From Albugo candida (lineage: Eukaryota > Oomycota > Peronosporomycetes > Albuginales): a DNA stretch of 64,000 nucleotides. A model generated the notes under the pieces. It was not told the origin of the DNA. It searched no databases and saw only the letters and a program-made list of their open reading frames with translations. Below are positions 38,236-49,553 of this stretch, in pieces (the stretch's first letter is position 1; every line of letters starts with the position of its first letter). The position numbers and the translations under genes were made by a program. The stretch lies in contig JBDOQK010000086.1 of the NCBI GenBank assembly GCA_040437565.1, positions 17,926 through 81,925 of the forward strand, written 5' to 3'.

Positions 38236-38335
38236 NNNNNNNNNNNNNNNNNNNNNNNNNNNNNNNNNNNNNNNNNNNNNNNNNNNNNNNNNNNNNNNNN
38301 NNNNNNNNNNNNNNNNNNNNNNNNNNNNNNNNNNN

Positions 38336-38534
38336 CTGCTGAATTTGTTTTTTTACCATAAATAAATGCATGGTAAATTGTTTTCTTTTGGTTCCAGTTT
38401 CCTAATGATACACCTTTCACATTCTTGGCACCATTTTTCGGCATGGGGAAGAATCGAGGGGGACAGTTAGCTGAAATTATCTCTCCTGTATGTTTAGTCT
38501 ATGATAGTTTCTGAAAATTCAATGGCTTATGGCA
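38336..38534 (+). repeat. 199-bp direct copy right of a gap
   Basis: Partner of 38037-38235. Confidence 0.9.
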
Positions 38535-41500
38535 TTTGAATCATGTTCAATTCACAGTAACTTCAGCGTGAAGTATTCTGGTAATTTAACAGGAGACTTT
38601 ATACGTAAAAAAGAATGGTTATGGGGCAGTCACCGACTCAACGCATACTTGGTTAAGATCACTGTGAATTAAGTTGAGGAGCGAAAATATATTTCGGCGC
38701 AAGTACCTTACCGTAGCGAGCTTAAAAAAGAAATTCGAAATGATAGCTTCTGAACATTTTATCTAGCTTCCTAAACACGTCTCTTCTTCCAGTCATTATG
38801 CGTGAAAATTTGTTTGGGCGTCATGTGATCACAGCAACTTTTGTAAAAGAATCAACAAGAACGTGCTTGAGTTCTATACTATTTGGCCAGATGAGGTGTT
38901 AGTCGAAAACACTTTGCTCTGTATGACGTCCATAAAAACATACCAAGATTTGTTCAAGATCAAGAAACCATAACTTCCTCTGCATATGGACCTTGATTGT
39001 TAGCAACCAATAAGCCTGTCGAAAGAATAAGGGCGCAGAGTTGTGCCTAATTCAGACCAATATAACATGCTTGGTGAATACATGTTTCGTGCATCGAGTC
39101 TTTTATTTGAATTCTAAATTAGCCTCTGAAGACCACAAAACCAAAGTAGGATATGTTTTGGAACTATGCTAAGGAAATCACAATCGACGAACTTGTATGA
39201 TTGCTCATGGGATCGGTAAGGAGAATATGGCAAACATTAGAGATGCTAAATTGTTTGTGGCATATTAAAGCCAAATCAGTTTAATTAATCGATATTGGTG
39301 AGAGAAATTCCATTTTTAACATAACTTTTAGAATCATCAACGTTTTTGATACTCAAGAGCTGAATGAAAATGCTCACATGTGCTTTTTCGGTTTCCTGAA
39401 GTGTTTTTCATGCGTAATTGCGACATTTGAATTTATCGAAAGTATCATAGCTCCAAGCACCGATGCATTCGGTTTTTGGCATTTATTATATTCTTGTATT
39501 ATATTCTTGTAAACGCACTTTTCGATTGCATTGGAGAGCTCATACAGATCTGTTCAAATTAATTTGGCTTTTTCAGAAAAGTCATTCGGGTTCAAGTCGT
39601 CCCAGGCATAACGACTGGTCTGATACGAAACACTTGCGATGTCATAATGATGCCAATTATCACTTACGCATTTGACCATGCGGCTGATTGCCATCTTTAT
39701 TAGATCTTGCAATGCATTTGTATCGAGCCGCTAGTGGTATATGATGCTCGTGCCATCCCTGTGTATATGTACTCGTCATCAAAGTTTTTCTAGACGAATT
39801 TGGTGAGTCTGCAAACCTGTCGAAAGTGGAGTATTTCTGATCTGATGATTTATATGATGAAAAGTAGTCCAGTAATAACATCCTATTCAGAGTAGAACGC
39901 CATCCTAATTTCTAAACGATTGCAATTTCGGAGCGATTTTTCATTTGCGTTTAGTTCAAGTAATTCTATACATAAAGAACCATTTTACTTACAACTCTAA
40001 CTGTTTATGTGATTTTTAACAGAGGGCCCTACCAGACCATGATATCTTATTCATAAAACGTGATCGGCAAACTCATAATGACGCGCGATCATGTTAACTT
40101 TCTTTAACTAAAGCAGCAACCAGGAGCCAAGGCTTTCGATTTAGGATGCGGAAAGTGACCGATGCAAATCATAACCTATCAGATAGCTCGAAGTATATCA
40201 TGTAATGGGATCCATGGTTCTTCTAGAATTGATTGGCCTAACCAAATTACACAGCCGTCAGATAATTAAATGTTTTCCGGCATAATTATATATGTCACAA
40301 GAATTAGAAATCATGAAAGAACGTCCCAGTAAGACAGAGGACTATGTTTGACTATGCTTATTCTTATAAGAAGTACTTTAGAAAAATCCGAGACTAATTG
40401 ACATTATTTGTCTTACGAGGCCTTCTATTGTCCAGTGACGGAGACCGATAGGACGCTCCATTTGCCTTTTTCGATTATCATAAACGAGGCTTGGGCAAAG
40501 CGTTTCCGGGTATTGCTTAAGAATATGATAAGGTGCTTGTCGCATCCAAACATATCCAGAAGACCTATTGTCGTCACATTAAACGAAATTTATTTCTAAG
40601 TCTTGGATAAGGCATTTTGCACAATCCAATTGTTTAGACATTACACTTGTGAGCTCGTAGAAAGCGATTTTGCTGCAAACAGGCCAGATGTTTGTTCCCG
40701 AGATCGAAACGAAAGGAGTCATTAGCTTGAATTAAAAGGTACTGTCTCTGCAGTTTTTACAGTATTCTGACTCGAGGGAGGCTACACACCCACAGAGATT
40801 CCATCCTTCGAGGGTTTTACAGTATTCTGACTAGAGGGAGGCCACACACCCACAGAGATTCTATCCTTCGTGAGTTCGTGAATCGTTGATGGATTTTTTT
40901 TTCACTTTTCTTCAGTAACAGAAGTCATATGGCTGTAAGCACGGTGCTCAGAGCAAAAACTATTTGGCACTTAATTAATTTTGCGGCATGAATATCTTTT
41001 GTGGCCACACAAACTCTCTCCAAATAATCTTATTGTGATCTGTGGGCTGGTTTCGGAAGAATCAAGAAACGACGCAACAGCCGTGGTTAGGTTAAGTTCC
41101 TTCACGCCAAACACTTTTTGTCACACAACTAGCGCCTCTATGTTATATAGATGGACTGTGGTACAACACCATACAAGTGCCTATTAAAGGAATGGTATAT
41201 GGTGATGATAGTTTCGATAAAAATTAGGAAGTTCTCCAAAGAATTGTTTTTGCAGAATGAGTATATTACCAATATTACAGTCGTACCTACGAGCAACCTG
41301 CTTTTGATCCAGTCATTCTCGCATACAATATTGGCACCTGCATTATTTCACACCGTACTGCCTATTCTGTCGCCTGATGGACTTGAATAATCAAATCCTG
41401 TCAGAAGTAGTACCGAGGAGGCCTGAAATCCTGGCAACATCCCACTCGATCAGGTACCATCTTCCAACAGATAGGACTGTACCATTGTCCTACTCTCATA

Positions 41501-42395
41501 GACGTATTCAAGGCACTTGCTGGATCAAGCAGCTTTAGACTTTTGCATCTTTCGCAAAAATGAACGGGTTGAACTGAGAATTATGCGAGGTCCATCTCTT
41601 GAGTATTTGCACACGCAGGAAATACGATTATGGACATTGTTATAGCGTGATGTGAGAATCAAGCGCTTCGGATCTTTTCAGATCATGATTTTGCATCCAA
41701 TCTTATTTTTGCTTGTATCTCATATGAGAAGGGTCTTTTTTTCACTCGACGAATCCGGGACATTCGTTTCGCAACAACTTGATTTAGTATTATGGTCATT
41801 GGATCCCATTCAAGTCCTTCGTCAGTAATAGGAACATGGCTTTGATTGTGGTCACTCAGCAAAGCTCGATGGTATATATATACATTGAAAAATCCTGACA
41901 ATCAGCGAGATCCCACGCAAGAGTAGCAGGACAAAAACGTTTCTCACATTTCTCCACAATATTTCCGTATTCTCACTCACCACGAAAAACGGATAGCTCG
42001 GCTAAAGGTTCTTTGCGCTGAACAATGAATGATACGTCCGAATAGAGAGCCCCATAGTGTGCAAGGCCAATGGCTTCCAGCATGTCTTCATGCCACCGCT
42101 CAACATTCATCGAATAAATGGATCATTAACAATTTCACGTTGTTATTCTCTGCTTGCTGAATTTTTACCGTACCTTTTGTTTAATCTCAAGAAGTCTTCC
42201 TCTGAATTTTCCGACAAAAGGTTGGTATTAAGCACGGTTGTTTCCAAATGTAGGCTTCACATTTCTGATCTGAATGTTCTGGATATCACACGATTGCAGA
42301 AGCGTGACGTTTGTAAATGTCAGATTCCACAGCTTTTGTCCAAGAAAGAATGCGAATCTCGACATGATTCTTTCTCTTCGAATATATTGCGCTCA
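38535..42395. other. Anonymous stretch, no supported gene
   Basis: Scattered open pieces (for example 40408-40599 and 41151-41390) with no recognised family. Minus-strand debris between 42.1 and 42.4 kb may be the far end of CHXC candidate 2. A 60-bp tandem repeat lies at 40755-40874. Confidence 0.4.
40755..40874 (+). repeat. 60-bp tandem repeat, two units
   Basis: Units 40755-40814 and 40815-40874, with only a handful of mismatches and the same phase. Starts TTTTACAGTATTCTGACT. Non-coding context. Confidence 0.9.
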
Positions 42396-42741
42396 AGTTT
42401 TGCTGATGATCATGGCGCAAAACAGCATCTGAACTATATGATTGACATTTTTTGAGCGAAATGGCGCATACATCCGTAAATTACAATGAATTATGAATGC
42501 TCCAGCAATTCCTGCGTTTCCTTCCACCCAATAAAATCTTTCATTCATACTTTCCCAATCAAAAGAATCTGTGATATTTCCAAACTCCTGACAAGCATTC
42601 GTGACACAATGCAGTGGAATCCGGGCTCACAGTGGACAATCGCAGTATTGCTGACATACTAGTTGCATGATGTCTCTGTGTTGCACTCCATGTTGGCATC
42701 ACCGTAACCAGAATGGATGCACAAAACGTGAAAATCGGCAT
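42396..42741 (-). CDS. CHXC-type secreted effector candidate 2
   Basis: An ATG at 42741 opens a signal peptide (MPIFTFCASILVTVMPTWSA, likely cut after residue 20). CHEC follows at residues 46-49, then LSG, placing a glycine three residues after the motif. This matches the described CHXC effector layout of Albugo: signal peptide, CHXC within 50 residues, then glycine. The first frame is 60 codons. A further 55 codons (DWESMNERFYWVEG...) are open directly after it in a neighbouring frame, so there is at least one break or an unrecognised splice. Coding-like debris continues to about 42.1 kb. The far domain is not identifiable. It is a decayed or misassembled effector gene, or one with unusual splicing. 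Confidence 0.5.
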
Positions 42742-43421
42742 TGCTTTTTGATTTTTTGGGGTGGATGTTAGATATACTGATTTTGATTGGTTGATTCATT
42801 CATTATTTTGGCAAATCGTCACAACACACAAGGTTTAAAGTAGTGCAGCGTTCGTCAAAAGAAAATTCCTCTCTCAGGTGTAGGTAAAATCTATAGTCAA
42901 ATATTACGGATTCTATGTCACCGCGAAAAACACTAATAATAATAGAAATATGAACTGTTCTTTCTATTAAGCATGACCTACAATGTGCATACTTACACTA
43001 GAAAGTCAATACAGCAAAACGCGCATCATAGCTGAATGAAACAGTGCGGAGTCATATCCAATTAATGTTGTGTAGCTTCGTGCTACACGACTTTAGTTTT
43101 CAGCTTGCGTGATCTTCTCTTTGATCATCATGGATCCATACCAATACTGTTCATCAAAGAACATTGCAATAATCTATTATCATATTAGTAAGGCGACTAC
43201 TTAAAACGTAATTAGTATATTTGAAAAAGCTGTTCCCTAAATTCTTGCTCATATCCACCAGCAACATTTTCAGTGATGGATAGACAAGCGTTTTTCATTA
43301 AAATGACTGAAAGCCTGACTAAGAATCTGCTTATATCAATCTATGTGTGGTATCTAAATTGTATGCCTCCTACGAGTTGATGATATGCTTGCTGATCATT
43401 CTCATCTTTTTTAGATGCCTA

Positions 43422-44245
43422 GATATAGTTTATAATCCTAAATTGTGTCGAACTTCAATTCGCTCCGCTGATATTACTTCATTTGATCGGACCTCCTAGT
43501 TTGTAATAGTGACTATGTGTCGAAGATCGTGATTATGAATCATTTAACCACGTCTTCGAAAAACGCCAGAACAATACTGGCATGTGCGTGTATCTTATGG
43601 GTATAGCTTTCAAAAGTAGAACATCTGGGAATAAAAAGAGATTTGCACTCCAGTATCTTTCCAATCGTGTCTCCTCTGATAAGTACTTATATATTTTGCA
43701 ATTATACCGGAGTTTGTAATACTATTTCTCTTGGGTGACACTGTGTGCATGAGTACGACGGTTGGAGGGGTTGCTTGGTAGAGGTCATACCCATTCCTCT
43801 CTGACGCGAAACGTTTGATCTTTTGACAAGTGATACATTTGCAGTGCCTATGGCTCATCCAATTTCAAAAAGCATGTCCTTTCTGATCGTGAAAGCTATT
43901 TTAGTCAACCCTCTTGGTTCTATGGAGTTCTTTTTGCAGACGTTTCACACAGCTTCACCTTAAAGCCATGTGCTTCAGAAAAGCGACTCTGATTCTGAAA
44001 GCACAATACAGTATAAGTGCAAGGTGGCTCTCGACCACCATACATCCATTTATACATACTAAAGCGCGGCATTTCATTGGATATAGGGTTTTTTATTAAT
44101 GCCTCGCAATTTTTGTCTTAGTTTGGCCACAACGAGACTTTAAGCTTCATTTTATGACATTTAGTTTCACAATAAGCATTCATGAGAGATCTCTAAGCTC
44201 AAGCTGATCAATTAAATGGAATATATCAGGCCGCCAGGTACGTGC
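43422..44245 (+). repeat. 824-bp direct copy left of a gap
   Basis: Recurs at 44346-45169 across the 100-N gap 44246-44345. The translations of the two copies are the same. Probably contig overlap. Confidence 0.9.
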
Positions 44246-44345
44246 NNNNNNNNNNNNNNNNNNNNNNNNNNNNNNNNNNNNNNNNNNNNNNNNNNNNNNN
44301 NNNNNNNNNNNNNNNNNNNNNNNNNNNNNNNNNNNNNNNNNNNNN

Positions 44346-45169
44346 GATATAGTTTATAATCCTAAATTGTGTCGAACTTCAATTCGCTCCGCTGATATTA
44401 CTTCATTTGATCGGACCTCCTAGTTTGTAATAGTGACTATGTGTCGAAGATCGTGATTATGAATCATTTAACCACGTCTTCGAAAAACGCCAGAACAATA
44501 CTGGCATGTGCGTGTATCTTATGGGTATAGCTTTCAAAAGTAGAACATCTGGGAATAAAAAGAGATTTGCACTCCAGTATCTTTCCAATCGTGTCTCCTC
44601 TGATAAGTACTTATATATTTTGCAATTATACCGGAGTTTGTAATACTATTTCTCTTGGGTGACACTGTGTGCATGAGTACGACGGTTGGAGGGGTTGCTT
44701 GGTAGAGGTCATACCCATTCCTCTCTGACGCGAAACGTTTGATCTTTTGACAAGTGATACATTTGCAGTGCCTATGGCTCATCCAATTTCAAAAAGCATG
44801 TCCTTTCTGATCGTGAAAGCTATTTTAGTCAACCCTCTTGGTTCTATGGAGTTCTTTTTGCAGACGTTTCACACAGCTTCACCTTAAAGCCATGTGCTTC
44901 AGAAAAGCGACTCTGATTCTGAAAGCACAATACAGTATAAGTGCAAGGTGGCTCTCGACCACCATACATCCATTTATACATACTAAAGCGCGGCATTTCA
45001 TTGGATATAGGGTTTTTTATTAATGCCTCGCAATTTTTGTCTTAGTTTGGCCACAACGAGACTTTAAGCTTCATTTTATGACATTTAGTTTCACAATAAG
45101 CATTCATGAGAGATCTCTAAGCTCAAGCTGATCAATTAAATGGAATATATCAGGCCGCCAGGTACGTGC
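44346..45169 (+). repeat. 824-bp direct copy right of a gap
   Basis: Partner of 43422-44245. Confidence 0.9.
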
Positions 45170-45606
45170 GGCATGACAGAGCACGTACCCGTTTTGTAAG
45201 GGTTACAAAGCTAGATGCATATTGGATAGGCCATGACGTCACTCCGAACTTCTAAAACGATCTAGAAGGATAGGGTTAGAGATAGAATGGAGTAGCGAAC
45301 AAAGGACCTAATGTTTTCAAGTAAAAATATACCTAGTGAAGCACACGTCTACACAGGAAGGCACTGCCACCAGATAAACCGCACCCAATGTTGCTTCACG
45401 TGTGCGAACGTGATCGAAGCGGGACGTCAACATCGGTGAAAGATCTTACAAATAAGTTAAACGTCTTCGCAGGTGTTTGCTGCCAATTTATTAGGATATC
45501 CAGCTCCGACTATCTTTTCGTATCTTACCAGTTCGAGAACGCTATTGGTTCTTACAACAATCACATCCAGGCATCATCCTGTGCAATCAAAAGCATTTTT
45601 ACTATG

Positions 45607-45798
45607 TCGTAAGATACCAGCATTTGATTTCTGATTGCAACAGGACACGTCCAATTTGGGAGGAGCTCTATCCGTCGTGGAAAATTTTCTTCTCTGTTCG
45701 ACCACGCTGGTCGCACATCGCGTGTGCACGGATTACTGCACTTCGTGATGCGTGGAAACCCTTTCTGCTGGAGCGGAGGACCTCTGGCTTATATTAGT
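45607..45798 (+). mobile_element. LINE-type retrotransposon tail fragment
   Basis: A plus-strand frame reads YQHLISDCNRTRPIWEELYP and then RPRWSHIACARITALRDAWK, ending at a stop near 45797. The H-x(5)-C with downstream W-E-x-L resembles the zinc-knuckle-like domain after the reverse transcriptase of non-LTR elements (HL-x-x-C...LW). No RT core lies upstream. It may belong to the same family as the fragment at 63.6-64.0 kb. Confidence 0.4.
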
Positions 45799-46381
45799 CG
45801 CGGCTTCGATTCATTGAATTTGGAGGAATCGGAACCAAAGACGTTTTCGGTCACGGCACTTTAACACCTACTTCATCTGCTGTTTTCGGTGTTTTATAGC
45901 ACCCAGAGTGTCCATATCCGTACTTACAACGGCAGTGCTATTCCACGGATCACCTGAAACATTTCACGAATTTATTTGAGTCATAGCAACATACTGGTTC
46001 AGCACGAAGACACTTCTCTGTACGGCCCATTCTTCTTCAACTTTGGCGAGGCTAAAGCACGAGACGCACCTAGAGCACCGCGCGAAGCTGGTCTGAGTAG
46101 CGTTTTTTTTCAACACTCCTTATTTTGTAGTCCGCTGAAGCTCGGTTTGGATGTCCTAGCCCAATCTTGCATGTAATTACGTTTATTGTTACAGTTAGGC
46201 ATTGGAGAATTCATTTGCGTCTAATCCTAGGAATATAGACAACTTCAATCACATAGGGTGTGTTTGGAAGTAATTTGTTTGAAATGTGAAATATTTATTT
46301 CTTCTTCAAAACAGAAAAAGTTGTGGGAGTGATAAATCAAGTAGGCATGATGCAATTCAAAAAAGGGAACCTTCAATATCC

Positions 46382-47055
46382 CCTCAGTGTGTTTGGTAAA
46401 ATCCCCTCAGTTTAATATGATTGGCAAAATTTTAATCTTGCATTGCACTAACTTACAGGTACAACTGGATAAGAGACAATGTGATAGCACTGCCCGCTAC
46501 TTTTCGAAAACTTTGCAATCATTCAGTTCAGTTCGCTTGCGTTTTTCTGTTTTTGACCATTCTTCTTAGACTATTTCACAGTTCACGAATTATTATAACA
46601 CAAAAATATTTTTTTCTGCAAACTGAGTCCTAATAAATCACTGATTATGGGTCATTCATGGCACAAGAACCTTCTATTCTATAAAATCGCTCCTGTGCGT
46701 TATGTTATTGCACTTAGAGATCTTCGTGCGCTGTGTCTGTCCACCCCTCATGCAACGGCCGCATCTTCTTTGCATGGGAGCATCCAAGACTGCTGCAACG
46801 AGCTCCAATTCCGACAAAGTTCTTCGCGTCGATGACGCAGATGGTTGATTCCATCGCATCGATCTAGATGGCCTCCCATGCACTTGCAAAGGTACTGGTA
46901 CTGGATTAAGGACAGCATTTGCAGCACTTGGAGCGCCGATTATGATGTCCAGCAAACGGATATTCTTTGTGCAAGAAGACTCAGTTGTATACGATATGCA
47001 AGCATCCATTAGCCTATCATATCAAACTGAGGGGATTTTACCAAACACACTGAGG
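46382..47055. mobile_element. 674-bp element with perfect 32-bp inverted termini
   Basis: Left end 46382-46413 begins CCTCAGTGTGTTTGGTAAAA. Right end 47024-47055 is its exact reverse complement over 32 bp. Inside are short open frames on both strands but no transposase, so it looks like a non-autonomous DNA transposon (MITE-like). I saw no clear target-site duplication at these exact borders (TCAATATCC left, ATAGAGTAA right), so the true ends may lie slightly further out. Its right end is only 55 bp from the MULE at 47110. Confidence 0.7.
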
Positions 47056-47100
47056 ATAGAGTAACGAGTGCCTTAAAAAAAGCTGTGGGGATATTAATAC

Positions 47101-47109
47101 CCTTTTTTA
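47101..47109. repeat. 9-bp target-site duplication, left
   Basis: CCTTTTTTA, matched exactly at 49545-49553. MULEs typically duplicate 8-11 bp on insertion. The low complexity of the word weakens the case a little. Confidence 0.65.
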
Positions 47110-47282
47110 GGGATTCGGTATAGCCACACACCCTAACTTAATTGGGAACACCGTGTCGCCCCACCCCGTAAATATCCTATATAAATGGGAGCCCGCTATC
47201 GCCACACTCGCTAATTTTCATACTTGCTATACACCTACATACATTGCTTCAAGTACGCTAACGTGAATGTTCTGTCCTCACT

Positions 47283-49316
47283 ATGCCACTTGCTCCACCC
47301 CCGGAACACACCTATGAGATCGCAGAAGAGGCAGTACAAAACTTCGCTTGGCAAGAAGGCTATTCCACAAAGAAAGGTCACATAAAGGTCGAAAAGTACG
47401 TAAATACTAGGAAGGTGTGGCTTGCTTGCGTCCACGGTGGTCGGTACAAAACCAAGCACACGGGGATCCACCAAACATCAATGAGGCTTTAATATGCCCA
47501 CGGTTAGTCACCATTTAGCGCCAACTGAATCAAAATCCTGTGCAAGAATGGCGAGTGAGTGTGGTGGTTTCAATTCACAATCATGAGGCAGTAGAGAATC
47601 TTTCAACATTCTCAGAAGCCAGGGTATTGAACCAGGTTCAGGAGCAGAAAATTCTGTACTTCACAAAAGATGGAGCACCTCCTCGGTTAATTTTGAGTAT
47701 TTTGAAGTGGTCTGATCCTGCTTTTCTTGCCACCGGGAAAGACATAAAAACGTGAACGAGCGGAATTTCTCCTTGGTCGTAACCCTCTAGAAGGATTGCA
47801 GGACACACTAGAGTAAAGTGCCAATAGGCATGAGCTTGATCGGGACCCCTCATCGGGTCAATTACCGCGCCTCCTAATTGCACCCAAGCCTTGATTGAAT
47901 CTCGACAGACAATTTTTTTTTTTCGGGNNNNNNNNNNNNNNNNNNNNNNNNNNNNNNNNNNNNNNNNNNNNNNNNNNNNNNNNNNNNNNNNNNNNNNNNN
48001 NNNNNNNNNNNNNNNNNNNNNNNNNNNAAGTTCTTATAGCAGATTCGACATACAAAACCATTGGATGAGTAAAATGCGTTGCGATCAATCTTTGCCCAAC
48101 ATCAACCAAGAGCAGACAAAATCTCCAGGTTTCAAATGCCATTGCTCCATGTCATAGGTGTGGCATGCACAAACCAGTCTTATTTGTTCTGCTATGTTTT
48201 GTTGCGACACGAATCAGAAGATGATTACACTTGGGCGCTTGGGGAAATGAGGATAGTTTATCGAGATAGAATCACTGGGCCAATTGTCATTGTCACTGAC
48301 AGAGAATTGGCATTATTGGCTGCAATCTCACGGCTTCTACCTGAAGCGAAGAATCTGCTTTGCATATGGCATATCAATAAGAATGTCCCAACAAATTCTA
48401 AAAAGCACTTTCCAAAGGACGAAGACTGGAAAGAATTTATCGCAAGTGGCACGGATTCTACTGATCATTAAAGATGCTATTAATGAGACTGGCTATGCGT
48501 ATTTACAATCCACACGGATTCCGCACAAGGATAAATTCATCCTTGCTTGGACCAAACAACATAAATCGTTTTGGGCATGCAACCTTGAAGAAATGGGTTT
48601 TGGTTACAGTGGATTTGGCAACAGTTTATGGAGAATTGGTTCTCGCAGCTCAGCAGCAGCGCCAATCAATAAATCAGAAAGTTGCATACGATCGTTCACA
48701 CATTATCGTCCGCCTTAGTGGGAGCTTCTGGACAACTATGAATAGAGAGATTTCACATTAGGAATTCAATGAAGTATGTAACACTAATGTATACATACGG
48801 TTGTGCACAGTACTTGCAAGGTATGTACTGACCATCTTTTGTTTTCTGCAGGTCTTCAAGCAGTACCAAAATGCACTATCGATGGGGAACAATAAAGAGT
48901 TCACTAGAACATTCACAATTACTAAAGGATTGCCGCGTTCTCATGTCATCAAAGAGCTGCAAAAGATGGGGTCAATCTTGTATGACGCTCATTTTCATGA
49001 GTACTGGTGGCTTCACAAGCCTGTACATCCCACACTGCATTCTGCAATGCCTAGTCAGGAAATAACAAGCTTTCGGACATTATGAAAAAGGTGCAAGAGT
49101 GTTATTCGGTCTTTCCTCCACACAGGCAGCGCCTTTTGGATCAGGATCTTAATTGCCGTGCATCTGTTTCAAGCCCAGGGGTAAATGACCCTGCCACAGT
49201 GGCCTCACGTGGACGGCCAAAAGGATCAACGAGTACCAAACGAGATGCCAAATCGAACATCCGGGGCCTGCAAACAAGAAGGTCACAAGAGGCGCACATG
49301 TCCACAACCCAAAATT
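47283..49316 (+). pseudogene. MULE transposase gene, broken
   Basis: Order of domains: FAR1-like DNA-binding region (47283-47490, with FAWQEGYSTKKGHIKVEKYV), a linker frame, then after the gap VLIADSTYKTIG (near 48029), the DxxYKT catalytic motif of MULE transposases. The core follows at 48139-48470 (VIGVACTNQSYLFCYVLLRH, then VIVTDRELALLAAI and CIWHINKNV). The C-terminal part has GRPKGSTSTKRDAK and a partial zinc knuckle (C-KQEG-H-KRRT-C at 49269-49301, its first Cys missing). Several frameshifts and stops make it non-functional as it stands. Transposases of this class cut and paste MULEs; domesticated relatives are plant FAR1/FHY3 factors. Confidence 0.75.
47928..48027. other. Assembly gap (100 N)
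   Basis: A run of exactly 100 N without matching flanks, inside the MULE transposase between the linker and the catalytic core. Confidence 0.99.
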
Positions 49317-49339
49317 AACAAAAGAAATCTCTAATTTAG

Positions 49340-49544
49340 TTCAGGGGGTGTGGCGATGACGGTTCCCTGATATAATTTTTATTTAGGGGCTGTGGTGATA
49401 CCGGTTTCCATCTATTTAGGATATTTAGGGGGTAATACCGGTTCATATTTACACAGGGTATTCAGGGGGGTGGTAATACCGGTGTTCTCATTTTAAGGTA
49501 GGGTGTGTGGTTATACTAAAAGGGGTGTGTGGCTATACCGGATT
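49340..49544 (+). repeat. Iterated MULE terminal motif
   Basis: About six diverged copies of a GGGGTGTGG-nn-ATACCGG word at roughly 49346, 49386, 49430, 49468, 49501 and 49522, spaced 20-45 bp. The same word, inverted, occurs about three times at the left end. Confidence 0.75.
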
Positions 49545-49553
49545 CCTTTTTTA

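Larger units (their letters stand above)
42742..45600. other. Anonymous stretch with a large gap-flanking repeat
   Basis: No supported gene. A minus-strand piece in the repeat (43858-43610) contains HCKCITCQKIKRF, reminiscent of an integrase zinc-finger end, but too little to name an element. Confidence 0.4.
47110..49544 (+). mobile_element. MULE with FAR1-type transposase, ends and TSD visible
   Basis: The left terminus GGGATTCGGTATAGCCACAC (47110 on) and the right terminus (ending GTGTGTGGCTATACCGGATT at 49544) are inverted copies of about 23 bp with few mismatches, and both are bordered by CCTTTTTTA. Inside, on the plus strand, is a decayed transposase gene. Diverged copies of the terminal motif are iterated inward, about three on the left (to about 47215) and about six on the right (49340-49544), a layout like clustered transposase binding sites. 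The internal gap 47928-48027 hides an unknown length, so the stated size is a minimum. Confidence 0.75.

Noticed and set aside
43610-43858. Minus-strand frame with HCKCITCQKIKRF, like an integrase zinc-finger end
   Set aside because: Only one short motif, with no integrase core nearby. It also appears twice only because of the gap-flanking copy.
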